Assembly: GCF_900113675.1 (NCBI RefSeq)
Contig: NZ_FOQE01000024.1
Coordinates: 1-36,729 of the forward strand
Length of the DNA stretch: 36,729 nucleotides
Reading direction: 5' to 3'
Source: Pisciglobus halotolerans
GTDB lineage: Bacteria; Bacillota; Bacilli; Lactobacillales; Carnobacteriaceae
A program made the translations under genes and the position numbers. Below, piece by piece: positions 7,411-15,467 of this stretch (its first letter is position 1; each line of letters starts with the position of its first letter). Below the pieces are notes generated by a model that saw nothing but the letters and a program-made list of their open reading frames with translations, was not told where the DNA came from and made no database searches.

Positions 7411-8466
7411 ATGGAAGTAGAAGAATTTACGGTTCAAATGATTCAAGACGCCCAGCAGAAGGGTTCTAGTGATATCCATCTTTCTCCTGAAGGGTGTCAG
7501 TACAGTCTCTATTATCGTATGGATGATACGCTGTTATTAAAAAACAGACTGATGCAGGAAGAGGGAGAGCGCTTGGTTTCTTATCTGAAGTTCCTTTCAA
7601 ATATGGATGTAGGTGAGAGACGAAAGCCGCAAAGCGGGGCGGCTCAGATACAAACAGAAGCAGGGAATTGTATGCTCCGTTTTTCTACGATTACTAACTT
7701 TCGAGCTCAGGAATCGATCGTCATCAGAATCTTAAGTCGAACACGCTCTTATCAATTAGATGAAACGACGTACTTTCAAAAGGAAGTTCAGAAAATCAAA
7801 CAGTTGTCTCAGTACAAAAGTGGCTTGCTCATTTTTTCAGGTCCCGTTGGTTCGGGCAAAACTACTAGTATGTATCAACTGATTCGTGAAAACGATACAG
7901 AGATCAAGCAGCAAGTCATTACGATAGAAGACCCCGTTGAAATTGAAGAACCATTGTTTTTACAAGCACAAGTCAACGAGAAAGCGGGTATTTCTTATGC
8001 TGCACTTTTAAGGCAGAGTTTGCGTCATCATCCAGATATCTTGATCATTGGTGAAATTCGTGATGAAGAAACAGCTAAAATGGCTATTCGCGGTGCATTG
8101 ACTGGTCACTTGATTTTAGCAAGTATTCATGCCAAAAACACAGTTGGCGTATTGGCGAGATTTATGGAATTAGGTGTGACAAAAGAACAACTTCAGCAAA
8201 CGTTGCTAGGTGTTGTTTATCAAAAATTATTGCCTAGATTTTGTCCTCTTTGCCAGGAAGAATGTCATCAGTGGTGCAGCCATTTTAAGGCAAATGAAAG
8301 AAGAGCCGTATTGTATGAGGTTTTATCTGGATTGTCATTGAAAGAAATGTTGGAATCCGGACAAAAAACATCGAGTGACATCCGCTCGTTTAATCATCTT
8401 CTTGGAAAGGCGGCTGCTTATGGATTCATCAGCGAACAAAGCTATCAAAAATACCAGATTCCTTGA
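7411..8466 (+). CDS. comGA: Competence pilus assembly ATPase ComGA
   Basis: Cytoplasmic secretion-type ATPase (PilB/GspE family) that powers assembly of the competence pseudopilus for DNA uptake. ATG 7411 is chosen because GGAGGTGA ends just before it, although the frame stays open to 7336. The product of 351 residues carries Walker A GPVGSGKT (144-151), an Asp box around TIEDPVEI, and Walker B LIIGEIRDEETA. Four cysteines in FCPLCQEECHQWC could bind zinc, as in PilB-type ATPases. It is the first gene of a seven-gene operon and overlaps comGB. The 5' region has no clear sigma-A promoter, which fits dependence on a competence regulator. Confidence 0.95.
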   Translation: MEVEEFTVQMIQDAQQKGSSDIHLSPEGCQYSLYYRMDDTLLLKNRLMQEEGERLVSYLKFLSNMDVGERRKPQSGAAQIQTEAGNCMLRFSTITNFRAQESIVIRILSRTRSYQLDETTYFQKEVQKIKQLSQYKSGLLIFSGPVGSGKTTSMYQLIRENDTEIKQQVITIEDPVEIEEPLFLQAQVNEKAGISYAALLRQSLRHHPDILIIGEIRDEETAKMAIRGALTGHLILASIHAKNTVGVLARFMELGVTKEQLQQTLLGVVYQKLLPRFCPLCQEECHQWCSHFKANERRAVLYEVLSGLSLKEMLESGQKTSSDIRSFNHLLGKAAAYGFISEQSYQKYQIP

Positions 8467-9493
8467 CCTGAAAAAGCAGCGGATCCAAGCGAGTTTTTTA
8501 ACAAAATTATCTTTTTTGATTGCAGAAGGGTTTACATTAAAAGATGCTTTATTTTTTTTGATCACGATTATGCCTAAAGAAGCGGAGTGGATTCGTCAAA
8601 TATTAAAGGAGCTCGAAGAAGGAAAAAGGATAGATGAAGTTTTAAAGGATTTAGCTTTTTCAGAACGCGTATCTGCGCAGATCTACTTGTCTATGGTCCA
8701 TGGGAATTTTGCAGGTACATTGCTTTCGGGAGGGAACTATATTGAGAGTAAGCTAAAACAACAGCAGCAATTATTTAAATTACTGCAATACCCAGTGCTG
8801 CTGTTAAGTTTCATGACAGGGATCATTTTTGCTATGCGCCTATTTCTCTTGCCAAACTTTTCTCAGCTTGGCATTTCTACAGCAGCGCAAGGAATGTCGT
8901 TAACAAAGTGGGCTTTTGGTTTTATTCAATATTTCCCTGAAATACTGCTGTTGTTTCTTTTGGTTGTGAGCATATTAAGCCTTGCTGTTTACCTGAAACT
9001 TCGCAAGCTTTCAGCCGTAAAAAAGGCGGCTTATTTTGCAGGTCTTCCAATTGCAGGGCATTTCTTCAAACTCTACTATACGCAGTTTTTTAGTTTTGAA
9101 TGGAGCCAATTACTAAAAAGCGGATTACAGATGAACGATATGATTTTATTGATGCAAGATAAAAGTACGACGAAACTGATGCAAGAAGTAGCCGTTATAA
9201 TGGAACAATCATTGAAAAAAGGTAACAGTTTTACACTCTCACTTGCTGCTTTTCCTTTTTTCGATCCAGCTCTTAGTATGATTATTCTTCATGGTGAAGC
9301 AACAAGCCAACTTGGGAGCGAACTTGAACTTTATGCAAAAGATTGTCAACTGCAACTGACGAATAAGGTCCAAAAAGTTTTTGAATGGATTCAACCATTG
9401 ATGTTTATGTTGATCGCCAGTTTTATTTTATGTGTTTATTTAGCTTTGCTGTTACCAATGTTTGATTTATTAGAGGAAGGAGTTATGCAATGA
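8420..9493 (+). CDS. comGB: Competence pilus membrane platform ComGB
   Basis: Polytopic inner-membrane platform protein of the T2SF/PilC family; with ComGA it assembles the pseudopilus. I choose ATG 8420, preceded by GGAAAGG, which gives 357 residues, close to the family norm; it overlaps comGA by 47 bp. The sequence shows two repeated T2SF units: a cytoplasmic helical region (about 20-115), paired membrane segments (about 120-145 and 165-190), a second cytoplasmic repeat, and a final membrane span (PLMFMLIASFILCVYLALLL). Its last bases overlap comGC as ATGA, suggesting translational coupling. Confidence 0.93.
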   Translation: MDSSANKAIKNTRFLDLKKQRIQASFLTKLSFLIAEGFTLKDALFFLITIMPKEAEWIRQILKELEEGKRIDEVLKDLAFSERVSAQIYLSMVHGNFAGTLLSGGNYIESKLKQQQQLFKLLQYPVLLLSFMTGIIFAMRLFLLPNFSQLGISTAAQGMSLTKWAFGFIQYFPEILLLFLLVVSILSLAVYLKLRKLSAVKKAAYFAGLPIAGHFFKLYYTQFFSFEWSQLLKSGLQMNDMILLMQDKSTTKLMQEVAVIMEQSLKKGNSFTLSLAAFPFFDPALSMIILHGEATSQLGSELELYAKDCQLQLTNKVQKVFEWIQPLMFMLIASFILCVYLALLLPMFDLLEEGVMQ

Positions 9494-9840
9494 AGAGTAA
9501 AGGAAAATGGAAGAATGGCCAAAAAGAAAGTGGCTTCACACTAATTGAAATGGTGATTGTCCTGTTTATTATCTCCGTTATTATGTTGTTGGTCATTCCT
9601 AACTTAACGAATCAGAAGAAGAATGTAGACTTGCAGGGATCAGAAGCTTTGGCGACTGTTGTGCAAACGCAGATCGAATTATACGATATGGAAAAGGATA
9701 CAAAAGTACCAAAAACAGATATTTCTGCAGCAGTGAACACGCTTGAAACAGCCGGTTACTTAACAGAAAGCCAGAAAAAACAAGCCATCAGTAAATTGAC
9801 AATAGAAAATGGCGAAATCAAAGCAAAAGCAGCCAAGTGA
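9490..9840 (+). CDS. comGC: Major competence pseudopilin ComGC
   Basis: Main structural subunit of the competence pilus. The 116 residues have a short basic leader ending in Gly15, then the type IV prepilin motif GFTLIEM with Glu at position 5 of the mature protein (Glu20) and a 20-residue hydrophobic helix. The prepilin peptidase ComC would cleave after Gly15; comC is not in this window. The C-terminal part is a small Lys-rich domain without the paired cysteines of some homologues. It overlaps the comGB stop by 4 bp; GGAG precedes the ATG. Confidence 0.95.
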   Translation: MKSKGKWKNGQKESGFTLIEMVIVLFIISVIMLLVIPNLTNQKKNVDLQGSEALATVVQTQIELYDMEKDTKVPKTDISAAVNTLETAGYLTESQKKQAISKLTIENGEIKAKAAK

Positions 9841-9852
9841 GGATGATCCTAA

Positions 9853-10296
9853 ATGAGACTCGATAGACAAAAAGGATTTGTATTTCTGGAAAGTCTTCTC
9901 GTTTTAGGGATTGCTGTTGTATTGTTCTCACTACCTATGTTTCTTACTAAGGGAACCGCTAATGAAATGGACATTAAGTTATTCAAGACTTCTTTAACAA
10001 ATAGTATTACCTCAGCTCAAAATTATGCCATTTTAACAGACAATCGGACAAAAATCGAATTGCTGCCTAAGAGCAGAAAGATAACGTTTAAGGTGGTGGC
10101 TACCACGCAGCAAAAATATAACCATGAACTTGTTCTTCCAGAGGGAGTAGAAATTCTAAACACACGTGTCTTTGTATATTATTTTAATAGCGGTAATGGC
10201 AATATCAATCAATTTGATCCAATTATTTTTTCAGTGAATGGCAAAAGGCAAAAAGTCGTTTTCCAGTTAGGGAGTGGGAAATTTGAGTGGCAATAA
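9853..10296 (+). CDS. comGD: Minor competence pseudopilin ComGD
   Basis: Minor pilin of the competence system, 147 residues. The prepilin site is KG/FVFLESL (cleavage after Gly8, mature Glu5 at residue 13), followed by a hydrophobic helix (about 9-30). The remainder is a GspH-like soluble domain with NSITSAQNYAILTDN and several beta segments. GAGGATG lies about 9 bp before the ATG. It is 12 bp after comGC and its end overlaps the start region of comGE, keeping the compact operon arrangement seen in Bacillus and other Lactobacillales. Confidence 0.9.
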   Translation: MRLDRQKGFVFLESLLVLGIAVVLFSLPMFLTKGTANEMDIKLFKTSLTNSITSAQNYAILTDNRTKIELLPKSRKITFKVVATTQQKYNHELVLPEGVEILNTRVFVYYFNSGNGNINQFDPIIFSVNGKRQKVVFQLGSGKFEWQ

Positions 10297-10618
10297 GTTG
10301 AATCAAAAAGGCTATCTTCTGATGGAAAGTATTTTTTCGTGGCTTTTGATACAAGCTTGTATCTGTCTTTATATTCCTTTGATGAGCCATTTGTTGGTAA
10401 TTGTTCAACAGGAAAAAGAAGCAGTAGAGTTGCAGCGCGTTGTTTATGAACAAGTTATGATGATAAAAGAAGAAGGTCGAGTAGATTCAACGTGGCAGAC
10501 AGCAGGCATGACTTTTGTTATCAAAGAAAGAAATGAAAATGCATATAAAGGAATCGTTGTTTATGGGGACAAAAAAGAAGCAGCTATCCAACTTCAATCT
10601 TTTCAAATCAATCAGTGA
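10283..10618 (+). CDS. comGE: Minor competence pseudopilin ComGE
   Basis: Position in the operon and the prepilin-like site KG/YLLMES identify this as ComGE. The start is placed at TTG 10283, 8 bp after GGAG (10271-10274); a GTG at 10274 in the same frame lies inside that ribosome binding site. This gives 111 residues with cleavage after Gly10 and the mature Glu5 at residue 15. A hydrophobic stretch (SWLLIQACICLYIPLM) follows, then a short soluble part. ComGE is the least conserved subunit, so the assignment rests mainly on synteny. It overlaps comGD by 14 bp and comGF by more than 50 bp. Confidence 0.82.
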   Translation: MSGNKLNQKGYLLMESIFSWLLIQACICLYIPLMSHLLVIVQQEKEAVELQRVVYEQVMMIKEEGRVDSTWQTAGMTFVIKERNENAYKGIVVYGDKKEAAIQLQSFQINQ

Positions 10619-11084
10619 CAAAGAGAAAGGATTTACGCTTATAGAGGCTGTTTTTGCCTTGTTGATTTTAATCCTTAGTTTATCGCTAGTGTCTACAGCT
10701 GTTCAGCAATTGGACTTGATTCATCAACAAATGGTGAAAAACAATCAATTAGAATGGCATTTGTTTTTAAATCAGTTCGAATACGAAGCAAGTCGTACGA
10801 TTTTTCAGACCACAGATGGCAAAAAAGCTGAGTTTAAAAAATACAATGAAGAAAGCAAAAAGCTGGAAACAATCAGTTACTTTAAAATGAAAGATAAAGA
10901 AGTACTGATCCGACAAGTAGATGGCAAAGGTTATCAGCCTATGCTTTTAAATGTTCAGCAGCTTTCTTATACAGTTAAAAATAGAATCCTTTACCTATCT
11001 GTTGATTTTAACAATCAGGAGCATTATAAAGGATTAGTGAGATTGAAAATAGCGGAACAACCACAGGAGGCAGAAAATGAATGA
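10563..11084 (+). CDS. comGF: Minor competence pseudopilin ComGF
   Basis: The prepilin motif KGFTLIEAVFALLILI is complete: cleavage after Gly23 and Glu at mature position 5. The start is best placed at ATG 10563, 10 bp after AAAGGA, giving 173 residues; longer frames begin upstream but would add an unusual leader. After the membrane helix comes a ComGF-type domain with EWHLFLNQFEYEASR. It overlaps comGE out of frame and comGG by 8 bp. In the assembled pilus ComGF belongs to the minor-pilin complex at the tip. Confidence 0.9.
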   Translation: MGTKKKQLSNFNLFKSISDKEKGFTLIEAVFALLILILSLSLVSTAVQQLDLIHQQMVKNNQLEWHLFLNQFEYEASRTIFQTTDGKKAEFKKYNEESKKLETISYFKMKDKEVLIRQVDGKGYQPMLLNVQQLSYTVKNRILYLSVDFNNQEHYKGLVRLKIAEQPQEAENE

Positions 11085-11604
11085 AGAAGGCGGAATCTTC
11101 CCTTCAATGATCGTCTTTATCAGTTTAACACTATTGGTTGTTTTTGGAACAGTCAGCATTTACCGTAGTCAGATGTATCAGCTGCGGCTGACAAAGCAAG
11201 CTTATTTGGCTAACAGTATGTTGGTTTTGACAGAAGATGCCTTGGAAAAGCAATTGGAAAGTGGAAAAACAGTCAAGGAAGCAAAAGCAAACTTTGAAAA
11301 AGGAGTCGTATCGATCCATAAAATTTCAGAAGATACTTATCAGCTGCAGGCAACAGAAGCAAATGGGTTTACAAAAAAGAAAACAGTTGAATGTTCTGCT
11401 TCTCTACAAAAAGAAACGCCTGAACAAAACGAAATGACAAATAAGTCAGTGAAAGACCAACAAGAACAAATAATAGAAAGCGAGCCGATGAACAAAATAG
11501 ATGGAGAAAAGAATGAATCAGCTCAGGAAAATATAAAAGAAGAGACGATAGAAATCGAACATCCGAATGAAGAGAAAGAACCAGCAGAAGAAAACAACCG
11601 ATAA
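11077..11604 (+). CDS. comGG: ComGG-like minor pilus protein with acidic tail
   Basis: Last gene of the comG operon, 175 residues, with AGGAGG directly before the ATG. The N terminus EEGGIFPSMIVFISLTLLVV resembles Bacillus ComGG (GFIYPAVLF type): a hydrophobic helix without the usual Glu5. The first ~110 residues make a normal ComGG-sized protein. The remaining ~65 residues form a low-complexity tail very rich in Glu, Gln and Asn, ending in EEKEPAEENNR, not expected for ComGG. The identification rests on synteny and the N terminus; the tail could be a flexible extracytoplasmic extension. A strong terminator follows at 11627. Confidence 0.8.
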   Translation: MNEEGGIFPSMIVFISLTLLVVFGTVSIYRSQMYQLRLTKQAYLANSMLVLTEDALEKQLESGKTVKEAKANFEKGVVSIHKISEDTYQLQATEANGFTKKKTVECSASLQKETPEQNEMTNKSVKDQQEQIIESEPMNKIDGEKNESAQENIKEETIEIEHPNEEKEPAEENNR

Positions 11605-11626
11605 TAGAATCAATGGCCTCATCATT

Positions 11627-11658
11627 AAAAGACTGAAGTGGATCTTCAGTCTTTTTTT
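11627..11658 (+). terminator. Intrinsic terminator of the comG operon
   Basis: AAAGACTGAAG (11628-11638) pairs perfectly with CTTCAGTCTTT (11644-11654) over a 5-nt loop, and the T-tract runs to 11658. Confidence 0.95.
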
Positions 11659-11705
11659 CGATTGAGAAAGGTAAGTGTCTTACTCTGAAAGGAAATTAGC
11701 TCAAG

Positions 11706-11795
11706 GAAAGATTCATCCAATAGGATCAGGATAAACAAGAATTTTTCAACTTTCAACGAGACCAGACTCCCCTGCTGGTCTGGTTCCTTTTTTTT
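11706..11795 (+). ncRNA. Hairpin block with orphan terminator, possible small RNA
   Basis: Between the comG terminator and the pepP promoter there is no gene but three stems: GAAAGATTC (11706-11714) with GAATTTTTC (11739-11747, one G-T), inside it ATCC (11715-11718) with GGAT (11723-11726), then ACCAGAC (11761-11767) with GTCTGGT (11778-11784) followed by a nine-T run. The last is an intrinsic terminator with no gene before it. I see no convincing promoter between 11659 and 11705, so this may be a backup terminator for comG read-through or a small RNA. Confidence 0.4.
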
Positions 11796-11803
11796 ATTTC
11801 ATT

Positions 11804-11812
11804 TGATATAAT
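11804..11812 (+). promoter_or_regulatory. Extended -10 promoter of pepP
   Basis: TGATATAAT, with TATAAT at 11807-11812, lies just after the orphan terminator. The -35 region is T-rich and weak. The leader before ATG 11900 is about 80 nt. Confidence 0.6.
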
Positions 11813-11899
11813 GGGATTTGTACGCTAAAGTTTTGGTGAGTGGTAACAAATGAATGATCAAAAAATAGAGGGAAGATAAAATCAAAAGGAGTGAGAGCA

Positions 11900-12961
11900 A
11901 TGACACGTCTAGATCGTTTAAGAAGTGGCATGAAAGAAAAAGGAATCGATGCAATGTTGGTAACCAGTCCATATAATCTGCGCTACATTTCAAACTTCAC
12001 AGGGACTACAGGATTAAGTGTTGTTACGATGGATAAAGCGTATTTTGTAACGGATTTTCGTTATACGGAACAAGCTGGAAAACAAGCAGTAGGCTTCGAA
12101 ATTGTACAGAATATCGGTTCGATATATGAAGAAGTGGTAAAAATCGTCCAACAAAATAGCATCCGATCATTAGGCTTTGAAGAAGATTTCGTAACCTTTT
12201 CATTGTTTGAATTGCTTGAAGAAATCGTTCCATGTGCATTGACCCCAATTTCTGGATTGATTGAAGAACTAAGAGAAATAAAAGATGATGCTGAAATCAG
12301 TACGATCAAAAAAGCTTGTGAGATCGCGGATAAAGCTTATCAATATATTTTAGGCGAAATCAAACCAGGAATGACCGAAATAGAAGTAGCGAATAAAATG
12401 GACTTTTATATGCGCAGTTTAGGAGCTTCAGGAGTATCTTTTGATACGATCGTAGCTAGCGGCATTCGTTCAGCTATGCCTCATGGAGTAGCAAGCAATA
12501 AGAAAATCGAACAAGGCGAAATCATCACGATTGACTTTGGCTGTTACTATGAAGGGTATGTATCTGATATGACCCGTACATTTGCGATCGGAGACCCAGG
12601 TGAAAAATTAAAAGAAATTTATCAGCTTGTTTTAGAGGCTCAACTAAAAGTAATTGATGCAGCTAAGCCAGGTATTACAGGTAAGGCTTTAGATACTGTG
12701 GCACGTGATCATTTTGACCGCTATGGATATGCTGACGCATTTGGACATACCACAGGTCATGGAATCGGTTTAGAAATCCATGAAGGTCCAAGTGTCTCTA
12801 TGAGATCTAACAAACCTTTTGTTCCAGGAAATGTGATCACAGACGAGCCTGGTCTTTATTTCTCAGGTCTTGGCGGTGTTCGTATCGAAGATGACCTTCT
12901 CATTACTGAAACAGGGAATGAAGTGTTATTGACATCTCCTAAAGAACTGATCATTCTTTAA
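11900..12961 (+). CDS. pepP: Xaa-Pro aminopeptidase family protein (YqhT-like)
   Basis: M24B metallopeptidase that releases N-terminal residues preceding proline; cytoplasmic. ATG 11900 follows AGGAG by 8 bp; a GTG at 11891 lies within that site and is rejected. The 353 residues comprise a creatinase-like N-terminal domain (about 1-125) and a pita-bread catalytic domain. All five metal ligands are visible: Asp in TIDFGCYYEGYVSDMTRT (two), His in HTTGHGIGLEIHE, Glu in TDEPGLYF and Glu in VRIEDDLL. It is directly upstream of efp, as yqhT is in Bacillus. The pairing with EF-P is a conserved order whose meaning is not established. Confidence 0.94.
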   Translation: MTRLDRLRSGMKEKGIDAMLVTSPYNLRYISNFTGTTGLSVVTMDKAYFVTDFRYTEQAGKQAVGFEIVQNIGSIYEEVVKIVQQNSIRSLGFEEDFVTFSLFELLEEIVPCALTPISGLIEELREIKDDAEISTIKKACEIADKAYQYILGEIKPGMTEIEVANKMDFYMRSLGASGVSFDTIVASGIRSAMPHGVASNKKIEQGEIITIDFGCYYEGYVSDMTRTFAIGDPGEKLKEIYQLVLEAQLKVIDAAKPGITGKALDTVARDHFDRYGYADAFGHTTGHGIGLEIHEGPSVSMRSNKPFVPGNVITDEPGLYFSGLGGVRIEDDLLITETGNEVLLTSPKELIIL

Positions 12962-13002
12962 AAAAGAAATAAAGAGAAACATTAGGAAATGAACGCAAAA
13001 CA

Positions 13003-13011
13003 TGGTAAACT
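13003..13011 (+). promoter_or_regulatory. Likely promoter of efp
   Basis: TGGTAAACT (TAAACT at 13006-13011) is an extended -10 in the 87-bp gap between pepP and efp. The -35 candidate TTAGGA (12982-12987) is weak and 18 bp away. Confidence 0.45.
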
Positions 13012-13048
13012 TTAAAGAGAATATCCAAGGAATCCAGGAGGAAAACAA

Positions 13049-13606
13049 ATGATTTCAGTAAACGATTTTAAAACTGGTTTAACAATTGAAGTAGATGGCG
13101 GTATTTGGCGTGTAATTGATTTTCAACATGTTAAGCCTGGTAAAGGAGCAGCATTCGTACGTTCAAAATTAAAGAACTTACGTACTGGAGCTGTTCAAGA
13201 AAAAACATTCCGTGCTGGAGAAAAAGTAGGAAAAGCTCAAATCAACAATAGAAAAATGCAATACTTGTATGAAAATGCTGGTTTGCACGTTTTTATGGAC
13301 ATGAATACGTATGAACAAATTGAAATTCCTGCAGATCAAATCACAGATGAATTGAAATTCATGAAAGAAAATATGGAAGTTTCCGTTATTATGTATGAAT
13401 CTGAAGTGTTGGGCGTTGAATTGCCAAACACTGTAGAATTGAAAGTTGTCGAAACTGAACCAGGAATCCGCGGAGATACATCTTCAGGCGGTTCTAAACC
13501 GGCTACAGTAGAAACGGGAGCAGTCGTAAACGTTCCATTCTTTGTAAACGTTGATGATACCTTAGTGATCAATACACAAGACGGTTCATACGTTTCTAGA
13601 GCATAA
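13049..13606 (+). CDS. efp: Elongation factor P
   Basis: Translation factor that binds between the ribosomal P and E sites and relieves stalling at consecutive prolines. The 185 residues give the three-domain EF-P. The loop that reaches the peptidyl-transferase centre is VKPGKGAAF with Lys32 at the modification site, as in Bacillus EF-P (5-aminopentanol-modified there); no EpmA/EpmB genes are seen. The C-terminal [20 protein letters not shown] and SYVSRA are family signatures. AGGAGG precedes the ATG. The asp23-like gene starts 34 bp later without a terminator, so efp, asp23-like and nusB are probably co-transcribed. Confidence 0.97.
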   Translation: MISVNDFKTGLTIEVDGGIWRVIDFQHVKPGKGAAFVRSKLKNLRTGAVQEKTFRAGEKVGKAQINNRKMQYLYENAGLHVFMDMNTYEQIEIPADQITDELKFMKENMEVSVIMYESEVLGVELPNTVELKVVETEPGIRGDTSSGGSKPATVETGAVVNVPFFVNVDDTLVINTQDGSYVSRA

Positions 13607-13640
13607 GCACAATTGAAAGAAATGAAATAGGAGGGATCTT

Positions 13641-14057
13641 ATGGCTGAAGAAGCAATGTTTGCTATTAATGACAAAGGAACCTTGGGAGAGATCGAAGTC
13701 GCACCGGAAGTAATCGAAGTCATTTCTGGAATTGCAGCCAGCGAAGTAGATGGCGTTTACGCTATGCACGGCAATCTTTCTTCTGGCGTTACAGAATTGT
13801 TTGGCCGGGTAAACCACAAAAAAGGTGTCTACCTTTCACAAGAAGATGGATTGAAAGTAGATGTTTACTGCTATTTTAAATATGGTGTATCTGTCCCTAC
13901 AGTAGCTTTGGAAATTCAAAAAAGAATCCGAGAACAACTGCTGCATATGACAGACATCGAATTAAATGAAGTCAATGTACACATCGTTGGTATCGTTCCA
14001 GAAAAAAATGTCTTAAATGACTTGATTGATCTTTATGAAGAAGACGGTGACGAGTAG
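13641..14057 (+). CDS. Asp23/Gls24 family protein (YqhY-like)
   Basis: 138-residue Asp23/Gls24 (DUF322) family protein with the typical start GTLGEIEVAPEVIEVISGIA, the ASEVDGVYAMHG segment and the ending VNVHIVGIVPEK. Position before nusB marks it as the YqhY orthologue. In Bacillus yqhY follows accB-accC and affects acetyl-CoA carboxylase activity; accBC are absent here, so only the genome neighbourhood is partly kept. AGGAGG lies before the ATG. The TAG stop shares its G with the nusB GTG, so the two genes should be translationally coupled. Confidence 0.93.
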   Translation: MAEEAMFAINDKGTLGEIEVAPEVIEVISGIAASEVDGVYAMHGNLSSGVTELFGRVNHKKGVYLSQEDGLKVDVYCYFKYGVSVPTVALEIQKRIREQLLHMTDIELNEVNVHIVGIVPEKNVLNDLIDLYEEDGDE

Positions 14058-14488
14058 TGAGATTGACAAGACGTGAAGTTAGAGAAAAAGCGCTGCAATC
14101 TCTTTTCCAACTCTCTACAAATGATGAGTTAACAAAAGAAGAGGCAATGATCCAGGCGTTAGAAAGCGACCATGATGAGGAAGAAGTAGAGAAAAGCGGT
14201 ATTCCTGTTTACTTAAATACCTTAGTATCTGGAGTAATCGAGCACGAAGAGCAGATCGATCAAAAAATCAAGCAGCACTTGGAAAACTGGTCGATCAGTC
14301 GCTTGGCTAAAACAGACTTAGCAATCATGCGAATTGCTGTTTTTGAAATGCTGTATGTCCAAGATGTTCCTGATCGTGTGGCACTCAACGAAGCTTTGGA
14401 AATTACCAAGCGCTACAGTGATGACCGTTCTAGAAAATTTGTGAACGGTGTGCTGGCGAATATTGTAAAAGATGAAAAAGAGGCTTAA
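14057..14488 (+). CDS. nusB: Transcription antitermination factor NusB
   Basis: RNA-binding partner of NusE (S10) in antitermination of rRNA transcription. The 143 residues have the expected NusB start LTRREVREKALQSLFQL and the C-terminal LAKTDLAIMRIAVFEMLY, DVPDRVALNEALEITKRY and KFVNGVLANI helices. The start is GTG 14057, overlapping the previous stop; TTG 14063 is an alternative two codons in, as the ribosome binding site is weak and coupling is likely. A terminator overlaps the stop codon, ending the efp-asp23-nusB unit. Confidence 0.96.
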   Translation: MRLTRREVREKALQSLFQLSTNDELTKEEAMIQALESDHDEEEVEKSGIPVYLNTLVSGVIEHEEQIDQKIKQHLENWSISRLAKTDLAIMRIAVFEMLYVQDVPDRVALNEALEITKRYSDDRSRKFVNGVLANIVKDEKEA

Positions 14489-14501
14489 ACCTCTTTTTTT
14501 T
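14475..14501 (+). terminator. Intrinsic terminator overlapping the nusB stop
   Basis: AAAAAGAGG (14475-14483) pairs with CCTCTTTTT (14490-14498) around CTTAAA, which contains the TAA stop; the T-tract continues. It separates nusB from folD; no strong promoter was found in the 90 bp after it. Confidence 0.88.
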
Positions 14502-14593
14502 CTTTAGATTTTACAGAAAAAGGCTATTTTATGAGTCGCGAAAAATTGAAAAAAGATTTTACATCATTGTTTTCAAGAGGGAGGAGAAATGAC

Positions 14594-15454
14594 ATGAGTG
14601 CAATCTTAATGAGCGGGAAAGAACTTTCAGATGTATTGAATGAAAAGATGAAGAAGAGCGTAGAGGAACTAGTTGAAAAGGGCGTTATTCCTGGGCTTGC
14701 AGTTGTATTAGTAGGAGAAGATCCTGCTAGTCAAACATACGTCCGTAATAAAGAAATAAGAGCCAAAAAACTGGGCATTCATTCTGTGGTGGAACGTTAT
14801 CCAGAAACGATCAAAGAAAGTGAACTCCTAAACGTAGTCGATCGTTTAAATGCTGATGATCAAATCCACGGGATCCTCGTACAATTACCTTTACCAAAGC
14901 AAATCAATGAAAACCGAATTTTGATGGCTATTGATCCTTCCAAAGATGTAGATGGTTTTCATCCCATCAACATGGGAAAGTTGTTTATTGGACAACCAGA
15001 TCGTATTCCTTGTACTCCTTATGGTATCATGAAAATGTTAGATCACTATGGAGTAGAACTGGAAGGGAAGCGCGCAGTCGTTATTGGAAGAAGCAATATT
15101 GTAGGAAAACCTATGGCACAGTTACTGATGATGAAAAACGCTACCGTAACGATTGCTCATTCTAGAACCAAACACTTGCAAGAACTTGCTCGACAAGCAG
15201 ATATCTTGGTTGTTGCGATCGGCAGAGGACATTTTGTCACCAAGGATTTTGTAAAACCTGGAGCTGCAGTTGTTGATGTTGGAATGAACAGAGATGAAAA
15301 CGGGAAGCTGATCGGTGATGTTAAGATGGATGAAGTCAAAGAAGTTGCTGGTTTTCTAACGCCGGTTCCTAAAGGGGTAGGACCGATGACCATTACCATG
15401 CTGATGTATCAAACGATCGAAAGTGCCAAACAATCACTAAAGGCGGATCAGTAA
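14594..15454 (+). CDS. folD: Bifunctional methylenetetrahydrofolate dehydrogenase/cyclohydrolase
   Basis: Interconverts 5,10-methylene-, methenyl- and 10-formyl-tetrahydrofolate in one-carbon metabolism; cytoplasmic. ATG 14594 is placed by GGGAGGAG 7 bp upstream; the frame is open to 14531, but that extension has no ribosome binding site and exceeds the family length. The 286 residues carry the signatures [20 protein letters not shown] (with the conserved Tyr and Lys), [18 protein letters not shown], and the NADP site [17 protein letters not shown], ending in [14 protein letters not shown]. It heads the folD-xseA-xseB-ispA-tlyA cluster, where genes overlap or nearly touch. Confidence 0.97.
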   Translation: MSAILMSGKELSDVLNEKMKKSVEELVEKGVIPGLAVVLVGEDPASQTYVRNKEIRAKKLGIHSVVERYPETIKESELLNVVDRLNADDQIHGILVQLPLPKQINENRILMAIDPSKDVDGFHPINMGKLFIGQPDRIPCTPYGIMKMLDHYGVELEGKRAVVIGRSNIVGKPMAQLLMMKNATVTIAHSRTKHLQELARQADILVVAIGRGHFVTKDFVKPGAAVVDVGMNRDENGKLIGDVKMDEVKEVAGFLTPVPKGVGPMTITMLMYQTIESAKQSLKADQ

Positions 15455-15467
15455 GGAGAGACAGTAG

